From NCBI GenBank assembly GCA_024693365.1, contig JAILLF010000041.1, positions 25,652-89,651 of the forward strand: a DNA stretch of 64,000 nt, in the 5' to 3' direction. This DNA comes from Acetatifactor sp. (lineage in GTDB: Bacteria > Bacillota > Clostridia > Lachnospirales > Lachnospiraceae). The notes under the pieces were generated by a model. It did no database searches. It was not told where the DNA came from and saw only the letters and a program-made list of their open reading frames with translations. Below, piece after piece: positions 29,169 to 37,940 of the stretch; position 1 is the first letter of the stretch; every line of letters starts with the position of its first letter. A program made the position numbers and the translations under genes.

Positions 29169-31391
29169 ATGGCGAAAAGGTTTCAGGGGATCAACTGGAA
29201 AAAGGACATATTTGGCGGCATAGTGATCGGCTTTGTCTCCATCCCTATTGCCATGGGTTATGCGCAGATTGCGGGACTTCCGCCGGTCTACGGTCTGTAC
29301 GGTTCCCTTCTGCCCATTTTGATCTTTGGTCTCTTGACCTCCTCGAAGCAATTTATCGTCGGCGTGGATGCCATGCCGGCGGCAATGGTGGGCGGCATTC
29401 TGGCACAGCTTGGGATCGCTTCCCAGTCCTTGGAGGCGAGGGTCCTGGTGCCCGTGACGTCTCTGCTCGTGGCAATCTGGTTTTTCATTTTTTACGTTTT
29501 TAAGGCGGGGCGCATCGTAAAGTACGTTTCGATCCCAGTGATGGGCGGGTTTATCTCAGGCGTCGGCGCGACCATTATCCTGATGCAGATCCCGAAGCTT
29601 TTTGGCGGCGATCCCGGGACGGGGGAAGTGGTTGCGCTTCTAAATCATATTCTGGATCAGCGGGGGAGCTTTCATCTGTTGTCGTTTGCGTTGGGAATTG
29701 GAACCATAGTGGTTATTTTACTTTGCAAGAGGTGGATTCCCAAGGTGCCCATGACGGTCGTTATGATGTTGGCTGGAGCTTTGGCGCAGGGCTTACTTCA
29801 TTTGGACAGGTATGGCGTGAAGGTCATGGGCGAGGTAAGCCCTGGACTCCCAAGGCTTGTGCTTCCTGGGTTTTTGTGGGTAAAATCCGGAGATTTCCCG
29901 GCGATCACGCCGGAGCTTCCCTGGAGGGGGGGCTACGTACCTAGATTTTTCCTGTTTGAGATTGAGGGACTGTTGGAATTTCTTCCGGACCTTCTGTTAG
30001 AAACGCTGGGAATTGCCGGGGTGATCATGGCGCAAACGCTTTTGGCTTCCGGCAATTATGCAAGAAAATATCAGGACTCCCTGGATCATGGCAGGGAGCT
30101 TTTGGCATATGGCGCCATGAACGTCGGCGGGGCAATCGTGGGCGTATGTCCCATCAACGGAAGCGTATCGAGGAGCGGCATCGCGGATTCCATGGGCGTC
30201 CGGTCCCAGGTTGCTTCCTTTGTGGCATCCGCCACCATGCTCTTGGTGATTCTTTTTGGAACGCCAATCATAAAATATTTACCGGTACCGGTCCTGACGG
30301 GGATCGTTATGACGGCGCTGATCGGGATTCTTGAGATCAAAATGGCCAAAAAGCTTTGGAAGGTTGGCAAAAATGAATGGCTGGTCTTCATGCTCGCATT
30401 TCTGGGCGTGCTTTTGTTCGGGACGATGGGCGGCATCATCATTGGCGTTTTGCTTTCCTTTGGAGAGGTGGCAATGCGTGCCGTGATTCCGCCGACGGCT
30501 TACGTTGGAAGGATTCCGGGGCATGGGAATTTTTATTCCCTGAAGCGGAATTCTGACGCGAGGCCCATAAAGCATACCTTGATCTATCGGTTTAGCGGTA
30601 ATCTTTTCTTTGCAAACGTGGATCTTTTTTGTGATCAGATTGAAGCCGGGATTCAGAAGGACACGCAACAGGTCGTGGTGGACGCAAGAGGCATCGGAAG
30701 CGTTGACCTGACGGCAACGGAGCGGCTTTTGCAGCTCTATCAGGAGCTGAAGGCGAGGGGGATTTATTTCTATCTCACGGAGCATGACGGATCTTTGAAT
30801 GATCAGCTGAAAAAACTAGGCGGCGAGCGTCTGATCCGGGAGGGCGTGGTGCGCAGGACCATCACTTTGGCACTTAGGGACGCGGGGCTGGAGAAGCCCT
30901 ATGAGCTGGAGGAGCGCAGGGAGAAGCCTGAAAAAGGCATTGAAGCCAAGGAGCGACTAGCGGAATTTGAGTGGGTGTTTGGAAAGGAAGCGGAAGCGAA
31001 GATGGAAGAGCTTGCGCAGGCCATGGCGGAGGAGCTCGCGGCAGCAGGCTCAAAGGAAGAGGAAGTGGAGGCAAAGCTTTTGGACAAGGAGGGCGTCCGG
31101 ACCTCCTGGGGATTGCTGGGACGCTTTGATGAGCAGGAGTTTTGGGATTTCATGGAAGTGAATCTGGAGGAGCTTGTCCGGGAAGGAAAGATGGAGCCAG
31201 AGCTGGCAGCCAGGGTGGAACGTCATATTGAAAAGAGAAGGGATTTTGGTGAAAAAAAGCTTGAGGAATTAAATCCGCAGGCAGCAAAGCTCCTTGCAAG
31301 CCACGGGGAAGTGATCCGCAATTACGTAAAGAGAACACATCCGAAGGAATATGAGAGATATCTGGAGCTGCGCAGAAAACAGCGAAAATAA
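29169..31391 (+). CDS. SulP-family anion transporter with STAS domain
   Basis: This 740-aa protein has the SulP transport core (about 1-420; IPIAMGYAQIAGLPPVYGLYGSL and many membrane segments), a cytoplasmic STAS domain (about 450-560; VVVDARGIGSVDLTATERL), and an unusual charged helical C-terminal extension of about 165 residues (Ala/Glu/Lys-rich). Substrates in the family include sulfate, bicarbonate and dicarboxylates; none can be assigned. The ATG after GGGGGAAGGG is chosen; an ATG about 20 codons upstream is possible but poorly supported. A phosphoesterase gene follows 14 bp later. Confidence 0.9.
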   Translation: MAKRFQGINWKKDIFGGIVIGFVSIPIAMGYAQIAGLPPVYGLYGSLLPILIFGLLTSSKQFIVGVDAMPAAMVGGILAQLGIASQSLEARVLVPVTSLLVAIWFFIFYVFKAGRIVKYVSIPVMGGFISGVGATIILMQIPKLFGGDPGTGEVVALLNHILDQRGSFHLLSFALGIGTIVVILLCKRWIPKVPMTVVMMLAGALAQGLLHLDRYGVKVMGEVSPGLPRLVLPGFLWVKSGDFPAITPELPWRGGYVPRFFLFEIEGLLEFLPDLLLETLGIAGVIMAQTLLASGNYARKYQDSLDHGRELLAYGAMNVGGAIVGVCPINGSVSRSGIADSMGVRSQVASFVASATMLLVILFGTPIIKYLPVPVLTGIVMTALIGILEIKMAKKLWKVGKNEWLVFMLAFLGVLLFGTMGGIIIGVLLSFGEVAMRAVIPPTAYVGRIPGHGNFYSLKRNSDARPIKHTLIYRFSGNLFFANVDLFCDQIEAGIQKDTQQVVVDARGIGSVDLTATERLLQLYQELKARGIYFYLTEHDGSLNDQLKKLGGERLIREGVVRRTITLALRDAGLEKPYELEERREKPEKGIEAKERLAEFEWVFGKEAEAKMEELAQAMAEELAAAGSKEEEVEAKLLDKEGVRTSWGLLGRFDEQEFWDFMEVNLEELVREGKMEPELAARVERHIEKRRDFGEKKLEELNPQAAKLLASHGEVIRNYVKRTHPKEYERYLELRRKQRK

Positions 31392-31405
31392 ATGATAAGG
31401 AAAGA

Positions 31406-32392
31406 ATGGACTTGGAGAATATGGCAAAAAGAGAAGAAATAAAGACAATAAAGGAAGAGAACAGCGAACAAGAAAACGGCAAAAAAGGAAAGCATAATGG
31501 AAAAAAACTAAGTGGAAGGGCGAAGTTCTGGATCATCATCCTTCTTTTGTTCGTGATTACGCTTCCGGGATTTCTGCTTGGATTGACTGTCCGGACATAC
31601 GAGATCAAAGATGAAAGGATCCGGGGAAGTCTTCGCATCGCTTTGGTTACGGACTTGCACTCCTGTAAGTATGGAGAGGGGCAGAAAAAGCTTTTGTCCG
31701 CCATTGAAAAGCAGCATCCGGACGTAATCCTCTTGGGCGGGGATTTTTTTGATGACAAGCTTTCTGACGTAAGGGCTGAGGAGTTTCTGGCCGGGATCTC
31801 TGGAAAGTATCCTTGTTATTACGTGACGGGAAATCATGAGTGCTGGGCAAATAAAGAAAAATTTGGCACGCAGATGAACATACTAAAAAAATATGGCGTG
31901 ATTCGTCTGGCAGGCGACAGCGTTCTGTTGCAGACGGGGAGCGGTACGGTCAGACTGTGCGGCGCAGATGATCCGGACATTCTGTTTGTCCGGTCGGTGG
32001 ATACGGAACGCGTGAATTATGAAGCGGAAGGTTTCAAACCGTTCCAAGATGCGGCGACGGAGCTGGCAGAGTTTGCAAAAGAAATTTCGGACGACGAGTT
32101 TACGATCCTTCTTTCCCACAGGCCGGAAATGATCGATGCATATGAGAAAGCCGGGTTTGATCTGGTGCTTGCGGGACATGCCCATGGCGGGCAGATTCGG
32201 ATTCCTTGGCTCGTGAATGGTCTGTATGCGCCTAATCAGGGGCTTTTTCCGAAATATGCCGGAGGACGGTATGAGAAGAATGACATGACCATGATCGTAA
32301 GCCGCGGCCTTGCAAAGGAATCGACGAAGTTCCCCAGATTTTGCAATCCTCCGGAGCTCGTAATCATTGATCTGGCGGGTGAGGACAATTGA
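31406..32392 (+). CDS. Membrane-anchored metallophosphoesterase
   Basis: A 328-aa calcineurin-like phosphoesterase with a Lys/Glu-rich cytoplasmic start, one membrane helix (about 43-62), and the metal-binding motifs VTDLHS, GGDFFDD, GNHE and GHAHGGQ. It resembles the YkuE/YaeI group, some of which cleave lipid-linked phosphates; the substrate here is unknown. AAGGAAAG precedes the ATG, 14 bp after the SulP gene, suggesting co-transcription. Confidence 0.87.
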   Translation: MDLENMAKREEIKTIKEENSEQENGKKGKHNGKKLSGRAKFWIIILLLFVITLPGFLLGLTVRTYEIKDERIRGSLRIALVTDLHSCKYGEGQKKLLSAIEKQHPDVILLGGDFFDDKLSDVRAEEFLAGISGKYPCYYVTGNHECWANKEKFGTQMNILKKYGVIRLAGDSVLLQTGSGTVRLCGADDPDILFVRSVDTERVNYEAEGFKPFQDAATELAEFAKEISDDEFTILLSHRPEMIDAYEKAGFDLVLAGHAHGGQIRIPWLVNGLYAPNQGLFPKYAGGRYEKNDMTMIVSRGLAKESTKFPRFCNPPELVIIDLAGEDN

Positions 32393-32469
32393 ATGCTCCC
32401 TAAGAAGGAATGAGACGTTCGGGAAAAGTTGGACGGGCGGTAAAAAAATTTTTGAAAAAGGTATTGACC

Positions 32470-32486
32470 TTACAGTTAACTATAAT
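32470..32486. promoter_or_regulatory. Likely MerR operator at its own promoter
   Basis: TTACAGTTAACTATAA is a near-perfect dyad (one mismatch pair) lying just after TTGACC and overlapping a TATAAT-like sequence. MerR-family regulators bind dyads between the -35 and -10 elements. The exact promoter spacing is unclear. Confidence 0.55.
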
Positions 32487-32513
32487 GATACCGTGGTTTC
32501 AGGAGGTAAGGAT

Positions 32514-33398
32514 ATGATCACAATTCAAGGATTTGCAAAGCTTTGTAACTGCAATGCACAAACGCTTCGTTATTATGATAAGATCGATCTTCTGAAGCCG
32601 GCAAGGGTGGATGAGTGGACGGGCTATCGCTATTATGAGGAGAAGCAGGCCCTGTTGTACGTGAAGATCAAAAATCTTCAGCAGGCAGATTTTTCAATCG
32701 ATGAGATCAGGGAGCTGCTGGATCAGAGCGACGACGTTTTGATGGAAGCGTTTAACAAAAAGATTGCAGAGCAAGAGAGCAAGCTTGCGCAGATCAAGAA
32801 AATCCAAGCATCATATCTGGAAGAAACTATGACGATGGAAAGATTAGTAAATGCAATTTCAGGAATGATCGAGGAACAGACCGGCAATCCGGAAATTTGG
32901 AAGGAGTGCGGCATCGATCCGGAAAAAGACACGGAGTACGTGGCAAAGGCGAATGCGCTTCTTGCAGATTGGCTTTCACAGTGTAAGGAGTTGGGGGAAG
33001 ACGTATTCATGCAGATGGATGACCGTCTCATTCCCGGTGCGCGGAAGGTGACGAAGGAGCTGGAAAGCGGGAATTGGAAAGAAGCACAGAAGCTCGTGCT
33101 GACGCGTGAGAGCAGAAAAGACGAAAAAATGCCGGAGAATGCAGAGGTACTCTTTGAGCGTCACGGCTGGGAGCACGTGGCGGACTTTATGAAGGAGATG
33201 CCTGAGATCGAAGAGGGAAGAGAGTACTTTTTCATGTTTGAAGTGCAGGAGGACAGTCCAGTATGTGAGCCTGGTTTCACGATGACGTTCCTTGTACTGG
33301 TGGCATCAAAGATGGAAGTGTTCCGCGGCGGCGTTACCTGCAACATTCACTTAAGCAGTGACGGGCAGAATCATTTTAAGATGCTTAGGGAAAGATAA
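32514..33398 (+). CDS. MerR-family transcriptional regulator
   Basis: A 294-aa regulator with an N-terminal MerR winged helix (ITIQGFAKLCNCNAQTLRYYDKIDLLKPARVDEWTGYRYY), a coiled-coil dimerisation helix (about 85-125) and a C-terminal effector domain of about 170 residues that I cannot assign. The ATG after AGGAGG is chosen; a longer in-frame extension covers the promoter. The operator upstream suggests autoregulation. No obvious target gene is adjacent. Confidence 0.9.
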   Translation: MITIQGFAKLCNCNAQTLRYYDKIDLLKPARVDEWTGYRYYEEKQALLYVKIKNLQQADFSIDEIRELLDQSDDVLMEAFNKKIAEQESKLAQIKKIQASYLEETMTMERLVNAISGMIEEQTGNPEIWKECGIDPEKDTEYVAKANALLADWLSQCKELGEDVFMQMDDRLIPGARKVTKELESGNWKEAQKLVLTRESRKDEKMPENAEVLFERHGWEHVADFMKEMPEIEEGREYFFMFEVQEDSPVCEPGFTMTFLVLVASKMEVFRGGVTCNIHLSSDGQNHFKMLRER

Positions 33399-33499
33399 TT
33401 TAACTGGCGGTCACGGGAAAAATAAGGTATAATGGGACCAGAAGCGAATTCCAGGCGTGGGGAGTTTTGGAAAAATCACTTTGACGGAGGATAAAGCTG

Positions 33500-34063
33500 A
33501 TGGGATTTAAATTTCCGTGGTCGAAAAAGAAGGAAGTGAAGGAAGAGTATCAACCGGAAGTAAAGTGGGAAGAGAAACAAGAGGATTGGAACATAAATCG
33601 CCAAGAACTCCCGCAGGAGAATTGGAACGTAATACGCCAGGACAGTCAGCGGGAGCAGCCTGCAAAGCGTGGCATCAGCGCGCTCACGGAACAGGAACTT
33701 TTTGGCGTAAAGGGCATCTTGAGCGCTAAGGGTGAGCTGGAAGCCATGGTCTACGTTCAGGGGATGACGGGTGCCAGCTTGGAGGAAGCGCAGACTTTAG
33801 TGAAGAAGCTTGTGTCGGAAGAGCGTTATGCCAGAAAAGAGGAAGATGCGAAACTGGCTAGCTTTGGCGAGGAAGGGGACAGCCGCGACGTTCTGCAGCA
33901 AAAGGCATTGGATTCCCTTACGGTCGAGGAGATCGCGGAACTGAAGCAGGTCATCAAGGAAAGAGGTGCCGTGGTTGCCATCAAGATGATCCGGGTGAAG
34001 ACGGGCGTAGGCTTGTATGAAGCAAAGCAGTATACCGACAGATTGTCTGAGGAATTAAGGTAA
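33500..34063 (+). CDS. Protein with two ribosomal L7/L12 C-terminal-like domains
   Basis: I do not recognise a named family for this 187-aa protein. After a charged, Trp-containing N-terminus (about 1-55) come two related segments: FGVKGILSAKGELEAMVYVQGMTGASLEEAQTLVKKL (about 72-108) and IAELKQVIKERGAVVAIKMIRVKTGVGLYEAKQYTDRL (about 145-182). Both resemble the alpha-beta-alpha pattern of the ribosomal L7/L12 C-terminal domain (KVIRxxTGLGLKEAK). A role in protein-protein contact is possible but unproven. GGAGG lies upstream of the ATG. Confidence 0.7.
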   Translation: MGFKFPWSKKKEVKEEYQPEVKWEEKQEDWNINRQELPQENWNVIRQDSQREQPAKRGISALTEQELFGVKGILSAKGELEAMVYVQGMTGASLEEAQTLVKKLVSEERYARKEEDAKLASFGEEGDSRDVLQQKALDSLTVEEIAELKQVIKERGAVVAIKMIRVKTGVGLYEAKQYTDRLSEELR

Positions 34064-34134
34064 TCCAAATGATGAGGAAAATGCAGGATTGCTTCAGGAG
34101 CAAATGGCAGAAAAGGTGCTCGAATTGAGCTGGC

Positions 34135-35235
34135 TCATCCCAAGAGCCAGCCGGAGAAAATGGAAGTCAGGATCGTGATCGTGCCAATCGAAACGGCGGT
34201 GGTCACGGCAATGGCAGAGGAGAGGATGGTTGTGTCCTCTCCTATTTTTTCGGCCTGGATCATGGGAAGGTTCCCAACGGGCACGGCAGCCATAAGACAC
34301 ATGGCGAGGGTCGCCACGGGATCAAATTTCAGGGCATGCATGACAAAGACAATGCCGACGGGCACGAGGAGCATGCGAAGGAAGACGTAGCCCCAAATGC
34401 GTATGTCCTTGACGGATGTCATGAGATTGGACCTAGCGATGGAAACGCCAAGGAGCGTCATGGAAAGGAATACGGTGGCGTTGCCCACGTATTCAATGGT
34501 GTTTGCAAGGATGGGCGGGAGCGTTACGTTGTACCAAAAGACAACGAGACTAAGGACCGCCATGATGGTGCCGGGGCTGAGAATTCTTTTTAAGGCATGG
34601 CCGAACCCGCTGAGGCCGGAGGGTGCTGAGTTATGCACAGAGTTATGCGCAGCGGGGCCAGATGTAGACTGTTTTGCCTTGGATGAGCCGTGCGTAGCTT
34701 GTTTTGCCAAGGCCGAGTCGGATGCAGTTTGGTCAGACGTGGGAAAGCCGTGCGCAATTTGACCACCCGCGGTGATTTTGCCGCGGCCCAGTACGGTGAC
34801 GCCGTGGGTGTAGAACAACAGGCTGTAAAACACGTTGATCACGATGACGTAGAGGATTGCGTTGGCGGGCAGAATGGCCTTTGCCACGGGAATGCCAAGG
34901 AAGCCCGTGTTGGTATACACGGTCATGAGGTGGTAGAATCGGCGCTTGTCAGGCTCGACGCGCAGAATCCACGGAATGATAAAGCCAAGCAGGATGAGCA
35001 GGGCATAGAAGGCCGCACCCAGCGCGATGGCAGTGAGCAGGTCCGCGTGGGTCGCCGTCAGATTCCCCGAAAGGATGGAAGCCATGATCAGTGCGGGATT
35101 GCACACGTCCACCACGATGGCAGATAACTTTTTTGAAGTGAGAGCGTCAATGACGTTCTTTTTTTGTAAGGCAAAGCCGATGGCGACGAGAATGCAGATC
35201 ACGCCCATCTGCTGTAAAATTACCGATAAACTCAT
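34135..35235 (-). CDS. AEC-family transporter (auxin efflux carrier type)
   Basis: A 366-aa membrane protein with about ten helices. The N-terminal half (VILQQMGVICILVAIGFALQKKNVI, then NPALIMASIL and TNTGFLGIPVAKAIL) and C-terminal half (SIARSNLMTSVKDIRIW, CLMAAVPVGNLPMIQAEK) match AEC carriers, which move organic acids or amino acids. A 55-residue Ser/Ala/His-rich insert (about 157-212, 34600-34767) sits in the central cytoplasmic loop and looks like expanded low-complexity sequence. GAGG lies 9 nt before the ATG. Confidence 0.87.
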   Translation of the reverse strand: MSLSVILQQMGVICILVAIGFALQKKNVIDALTSKKLSAIVVDVCNPALIMASILSGNLTATHADLLTAIALGAAFYALLILLGFIIPWILRVEPDKRRFYHLMTVYTNTGFLGIPVAKAILPANAILYVIVINVFYSLLFYTHGVTVLGRGKITAGGQIAHGFPTSDQTASDSALAKQATHGSSKAKQSTSGPAAHNSVHNSAPSGLSGFGHALKRILSPGTIMAVLSLVVFWYNVTLPPILANTIEYVGNATVFLSMTLLGVSIARSNLMTSVKDIRIWGYVFLRMLLVPVGIVFVMHALKFDPVATLAMCLMAAVPVGNLPMIQAEKIGEDTTILSSAIAVTTAVSIGTITILTSIFSGWLLG

Positions 35236-36134
35236 AGAATGGATCCTCTTTTTGAAAGAATGAAATTAAAATATTTGCCAATGTCTTTTTGCGACAGTGA
35301 GTCATGAGCAATGTGGCGTAACCGCATGTAAATGGGCACCGCTACGCCCGACGAATGCAAAGCATTTGACGAATGAGCACCGCAGCAACCGATGAGCACG
35401 CATACTTCTTCGTTTTAACTATTCGCGTGTATGGAAAATTTACTTTCGACACGCGTAATTTTACTTTACTCCCTTTCGCGTGTCGATTTTCAACCATTTC
35501 AAACACTTTGCCATTCATAAACACGCGTTTTCCTTCAAAACGATTTTTTGAGTGTATGCCTTTTGACACAATTGACACGCAGTTATGATGATAATTTTAT
35601 TTTGCGTGTATCCCCTGAAAAATGCTAACACGCCGTTTGATTCATTATTTTGATTCACGTGCCATCATCAAAAATCACTGACACGCGATTCTTCATTTCC
35701 GCTCATTCTGCATGCAACTTTCAAAATCTGGGTATGCGTATTTCATTTTCTTACATCTCGCGTGTCCGCATTCAAAAGCTGATCAAACCACGTAAACAAA
35801 TCTCGACTTATAGAACAAATCAATGCATCAAATTCATATTTAGGCGATTGCATTTTAGCATATCTTCCCAATAGTTTCAATAAGCAGGAATTGTTAATAA
35901 TCATCAGTTTTTGACCAAAAAGATAGACTAATAAAACAGAACAATAGTATGGGTCAGTAAATTGGAAGAATGGCATGGGCCGTATGGAGCAATAAAGTAG
36001 GCCAGACACCGTGAAACGGGTGCCTAGCCACAGTTTTTTAAGAACCGCTCAAGCAAAGCTTCAGACGTCTTAAGAACCGCTTAAGCAAAGCTTCAGACGT
36101 CTTAGGATCCGCACGAGGAACAGCTTCAGACCTC
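35236..36134. other. Long intergenic region holding array B
   Basis: About 900 bp. Left part (35281-35395): short direct repeats (GACGAATG twice, GAGCA repeats) and no gene. Middle: array B of 35-nt units. Right part (35766-36030): AT-rich, with a minus-strand 88-codon GTG frame (35743-36009) lacking a ribosome binding site, probably not a gene. Far right: the 32-nt tandem repeat that runs into the ABC permease gene. Confidence 0.7.
35396..35765. repeat. Array B of 35-nt units bounded by ACACGCG / CGCGTGT
   Basis: Seven units of 35 nt start at 35396, 35449, 35521, 35575, 35628, 35681 and about 35731. Linkers are 18, 37, 19, 18, 18 and about 15 nt, so most repeat every 53-54 bp, close to five helical turns. 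The second unit has perfect arms ACACGCG and CGCGTGT around 21 nt; the fourth has ACACGCA paired with TGCGTGT, a compensatory change also seen in the first unit of array A. Interiors are T-rich on the right and otherwise differ. Several linkers begin ATGCC, ATCCC or CATCA. Confidence 0.85.
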
Positions 36135-36163
36135 CTAGGATCCGCTCGAACAATAGCTTCTTA
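36041..36163. repeat. 32-33 bp tandem repeat at the 3' end of the permease gene
   Basis: Four units start at 36041, 36073, 36105 and 36138; the first two differ at one position (AGAACCGCTCAAGCAAAGCT type), the last two are more diverged. The rightmost unit encodes the last residues and stop codon of the permease gene (minus strand), so the other units are duplicated 3'-end sequence placed after the stop. Confidence 0.85.
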
Positions 36164-37103
36164 CGCCAAACCGCCAGAAGGCGTAGCTTGGGATCAGGAA
36201 CAGGATTGCCAGGAGCGGGAGAAAAATGAGCAGTGGATTGTCGTTTTTTCCAATTACGTAGGTCAGCGGGTAGTATTGCACCAATGCGTAGGGTACCAGG
36301 AAGGTTCCAAAGAAGAGCATCTTTTTTCCATAGACATCGATGGGGTATTTTCCGTGTTCCCTGGCACCGTCCGTAAATACGTTCATGAATTCCAGGCCCT
36401 CGAGCGTAAAGAAGCAGAAGGCGGCGTAGATCATAAAGATTCCGGAAAAGAGTGCCGTTCCGCCGATCAGCATGAAAAGGAGCGTCAGGACTTTGGCAAA
36501 ATTCCAGTCCACGCCGCAGCGGGGAATCGCATAGACAAACATGAGGAGTGCCTGCAGCATTCTGCCGATCCTGGTCAGTTCGAATTTGCTGCCAAGCACC
36601 TGCAGCACTTCATTTCGGGGGCGGACCAGCACTTGATCAAAGCTTCCCGTCCGCACCATCGAGGAAAAGGAGTCGAAGCCTCTTGCGACCATCTCCGCAA
36701 TGGAGAATTCCATTAGGAAGATTGCGAAACACAGGAGCACCTCCTGGTAGGTGTAGCCCTTGACGCTGTGAAAACGCTGGAACATGAAATACACACCCAG
36801 AAAGACGCTGAAGGACACGAAGAACTGTCCCAGCACCATCATGAAAAAGGACATTTTATATTGCATGGTGCAGCGGACGTTGATCCCGATATAGCGCATC
36901 CAAAGTCTTAGCGCGCTTGTTTTCTTGGTGGTCGATCCGCCCCGCGCCAGGGTATTTGACATATCCTGCGCCAGGGTATTTGTTGACATATCCCGCACTA
37001 TAGTGTTTGTTGACGTATCCCGAGCCACGGTATTTGTTGACATGTCTCGCGCATTGGTATTTGTCGATCCGTCATCCACTATGTCATGGTATTTTCTTGG
37101 CAT
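36135..37103 (-). CDS. ABC-2 type exporter permease with repeat N-terminus
   Basis: A 322-aa permease with six hydrophobic segments (starting about residue 80), of the ABC-2 family whose members come in pairs with one ATPase. The body is typical (YKMSFFMMVLGQFFVSFSVFLGVYF; GSFDQVLVRPRNEVLQVLGSKFELTRIGR). The first 60 residues are unusual: about five copies of a 9-residue unit STNTxARDM. They are translated, because a strong AAGGGGGG site sits right before the ATG, overlapping the stop of the upstream permease. It probably works with the next permease and ATPase; substrate unknown. Confidence 0.88.
   Translation of the reverse strand: MPRKYHDIVDDGSTNTNARDMSTNTVARDTSTNTIVRDMSTNTLAQDMSNTLARGGSTTKKTSALRLWMRYIGINVRCTMQYKMSFFMMVLGQFFVSFSVFLGVYFMFQRFHSVKGYTYQEVLLCFAIFLMEFSIAEMVARGFDSFSSMVRTGSFDQVLVRPRNEVLQVLGSKFELTRIGRMLQALLMFVYAIPRCGVDWNFAKVLTLLFMLIGGTALFSGIFMIYAAFCFFTLEGLEFMNVFTDGAREHGKYPIDVYGKKMLFFGTFLVPYALVQYYPLTYVIGKNDNPLLIFLPLLAILFLIPSYAFWRFGVRSYCSSGS
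36936..37067 (-). repeat. In-frame 27-nt repeats in permease N-terminus
   Basis: About five copies of a 27-nt unit encode STNTNARDM, STNTVARDT, STNTIVRDM, STNTLAQDM and a shorter SNTLARGG. Copies differ mainly at the sixth residue. Confidence 0.9.
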
Positions 37104-37107
37104 GTTC

Positions 37108-37929
37108 TCACCCCCCTTGAATACAGGCCTTGCGCTCTGCCAGGCGGCAAAGACTGCTGCCGATGAGGACCAGCGCGATCAGCCAGAAAAACTGCAGACC
37201 CAACATGACTTTCACTTCTTCCGCCGGCAAGCTTCCGGTATAGATCCGTAAAGGCGCGTTCTGCATGGAGGCAAAGGGCAGGAGCTCCATGACGGCCCGC
37301 ACCTTATCCGGCATGAAGGGGATCGGGATGATGCCGCCGGCGAGGAAATCCACCAGTGAGGCAAACAAAACCCGCACGCCCTGCGGCGAGATGGTAAAGA
37401 AGGTCAGGCCATAGACGATCATGCAAAAGGCCGTTGCCACCGCCGTACCCAGGACGAGTGAGAGCACAAATAACAGGAAGGTGCCTAGGTCTGGCGGAAG
37501 GATCATGCGGTAAGGCTTCGGTACCAGAAAGGCTACGATCAATATGGGACTGCACCGCAGCACCGCACGGGAAAACCGGTTGGCGAGGCTCCTTGCGATC
37601 CACATGTTGTAGATCCGGATCGGACGGCAAAGCTCGTAGGCGATGTTGCCGTTGGAGATGGTGTCGAAGATTTCGTTCTCCAGCATCCAGGTGTTAAACA
37701 GGGCGAGAAACGCCTGCTGCAGCCACACGTAAGTCACGGTATCTTGAAAACTCATGGGAAAGGCAGCAGGATCGGCCTCATAAAACGCGGAGAAGGCGAT
37801 GATCAAGAGAAAGCCCCATGCGAACTGCGTCGTGATCCCGGCAGCGGCAGCAGCCCTGTATTGCAGGCCCTGGATAAACCGAAGCCGGAAGAAGGATTGA
37901 TATTTTCGTACGGACAACGATGATTTCAT
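37108..37929 (-). CDS. ABC-2 type exporter permease
   Basis: A 273-aa permease with six membrane segments; family features include the start QSFFRLRFIQGLQYRAAAAAGI, AYELCRPIRIYNMWIARSLANRF and the late segment ASLVDFLAGGIIPIPFMPDKVRAVMELLPFASMQNAPLRIY. It is the second membrane subunit of the exporter, encoded between the ATPase gene (11-bp gap) and the other permease. The substrate is unknown. Confidence 0.88.
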   Translation of the reverse strand: MKSSLSVRKYQSFFRLRFIQGLQYRAAAAAGITTQFAWGFLLIIAFSAFYEADPAAFPMSFQDTVTYVWLQQAFLALFNTWMLENEIFDTISNGNIAYELCRPIRIYNMWIARSLANRFSRAVLRCSPILIVAFLVPKPYRMILPPDLGTFLLFVLSLVLGTAVATAFCMIVYGLTFFTISPQGVRVLFASLVDFLAGGIIPIPFMPDKVRAVMELLPFASMQNAPLRIYTGSLPAEEVKVMLGLQFFWLIALVLIGSSLCRLAERKACIQGG

Positions 37930-37940
37930 CCGGCCACCTC

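Noticed and set aside
35396..35765. Integron attC sites
   Set aside because: No integrase of integron type, no gene cassettes between units, and the core-site sequences GTTRRRY and RYYYAAC are missing.
35743..36009. 88-codon minus-strand gene with GTG start
   Set aside because: No ribosome binding site, no recognised family, and its end runs into array B.
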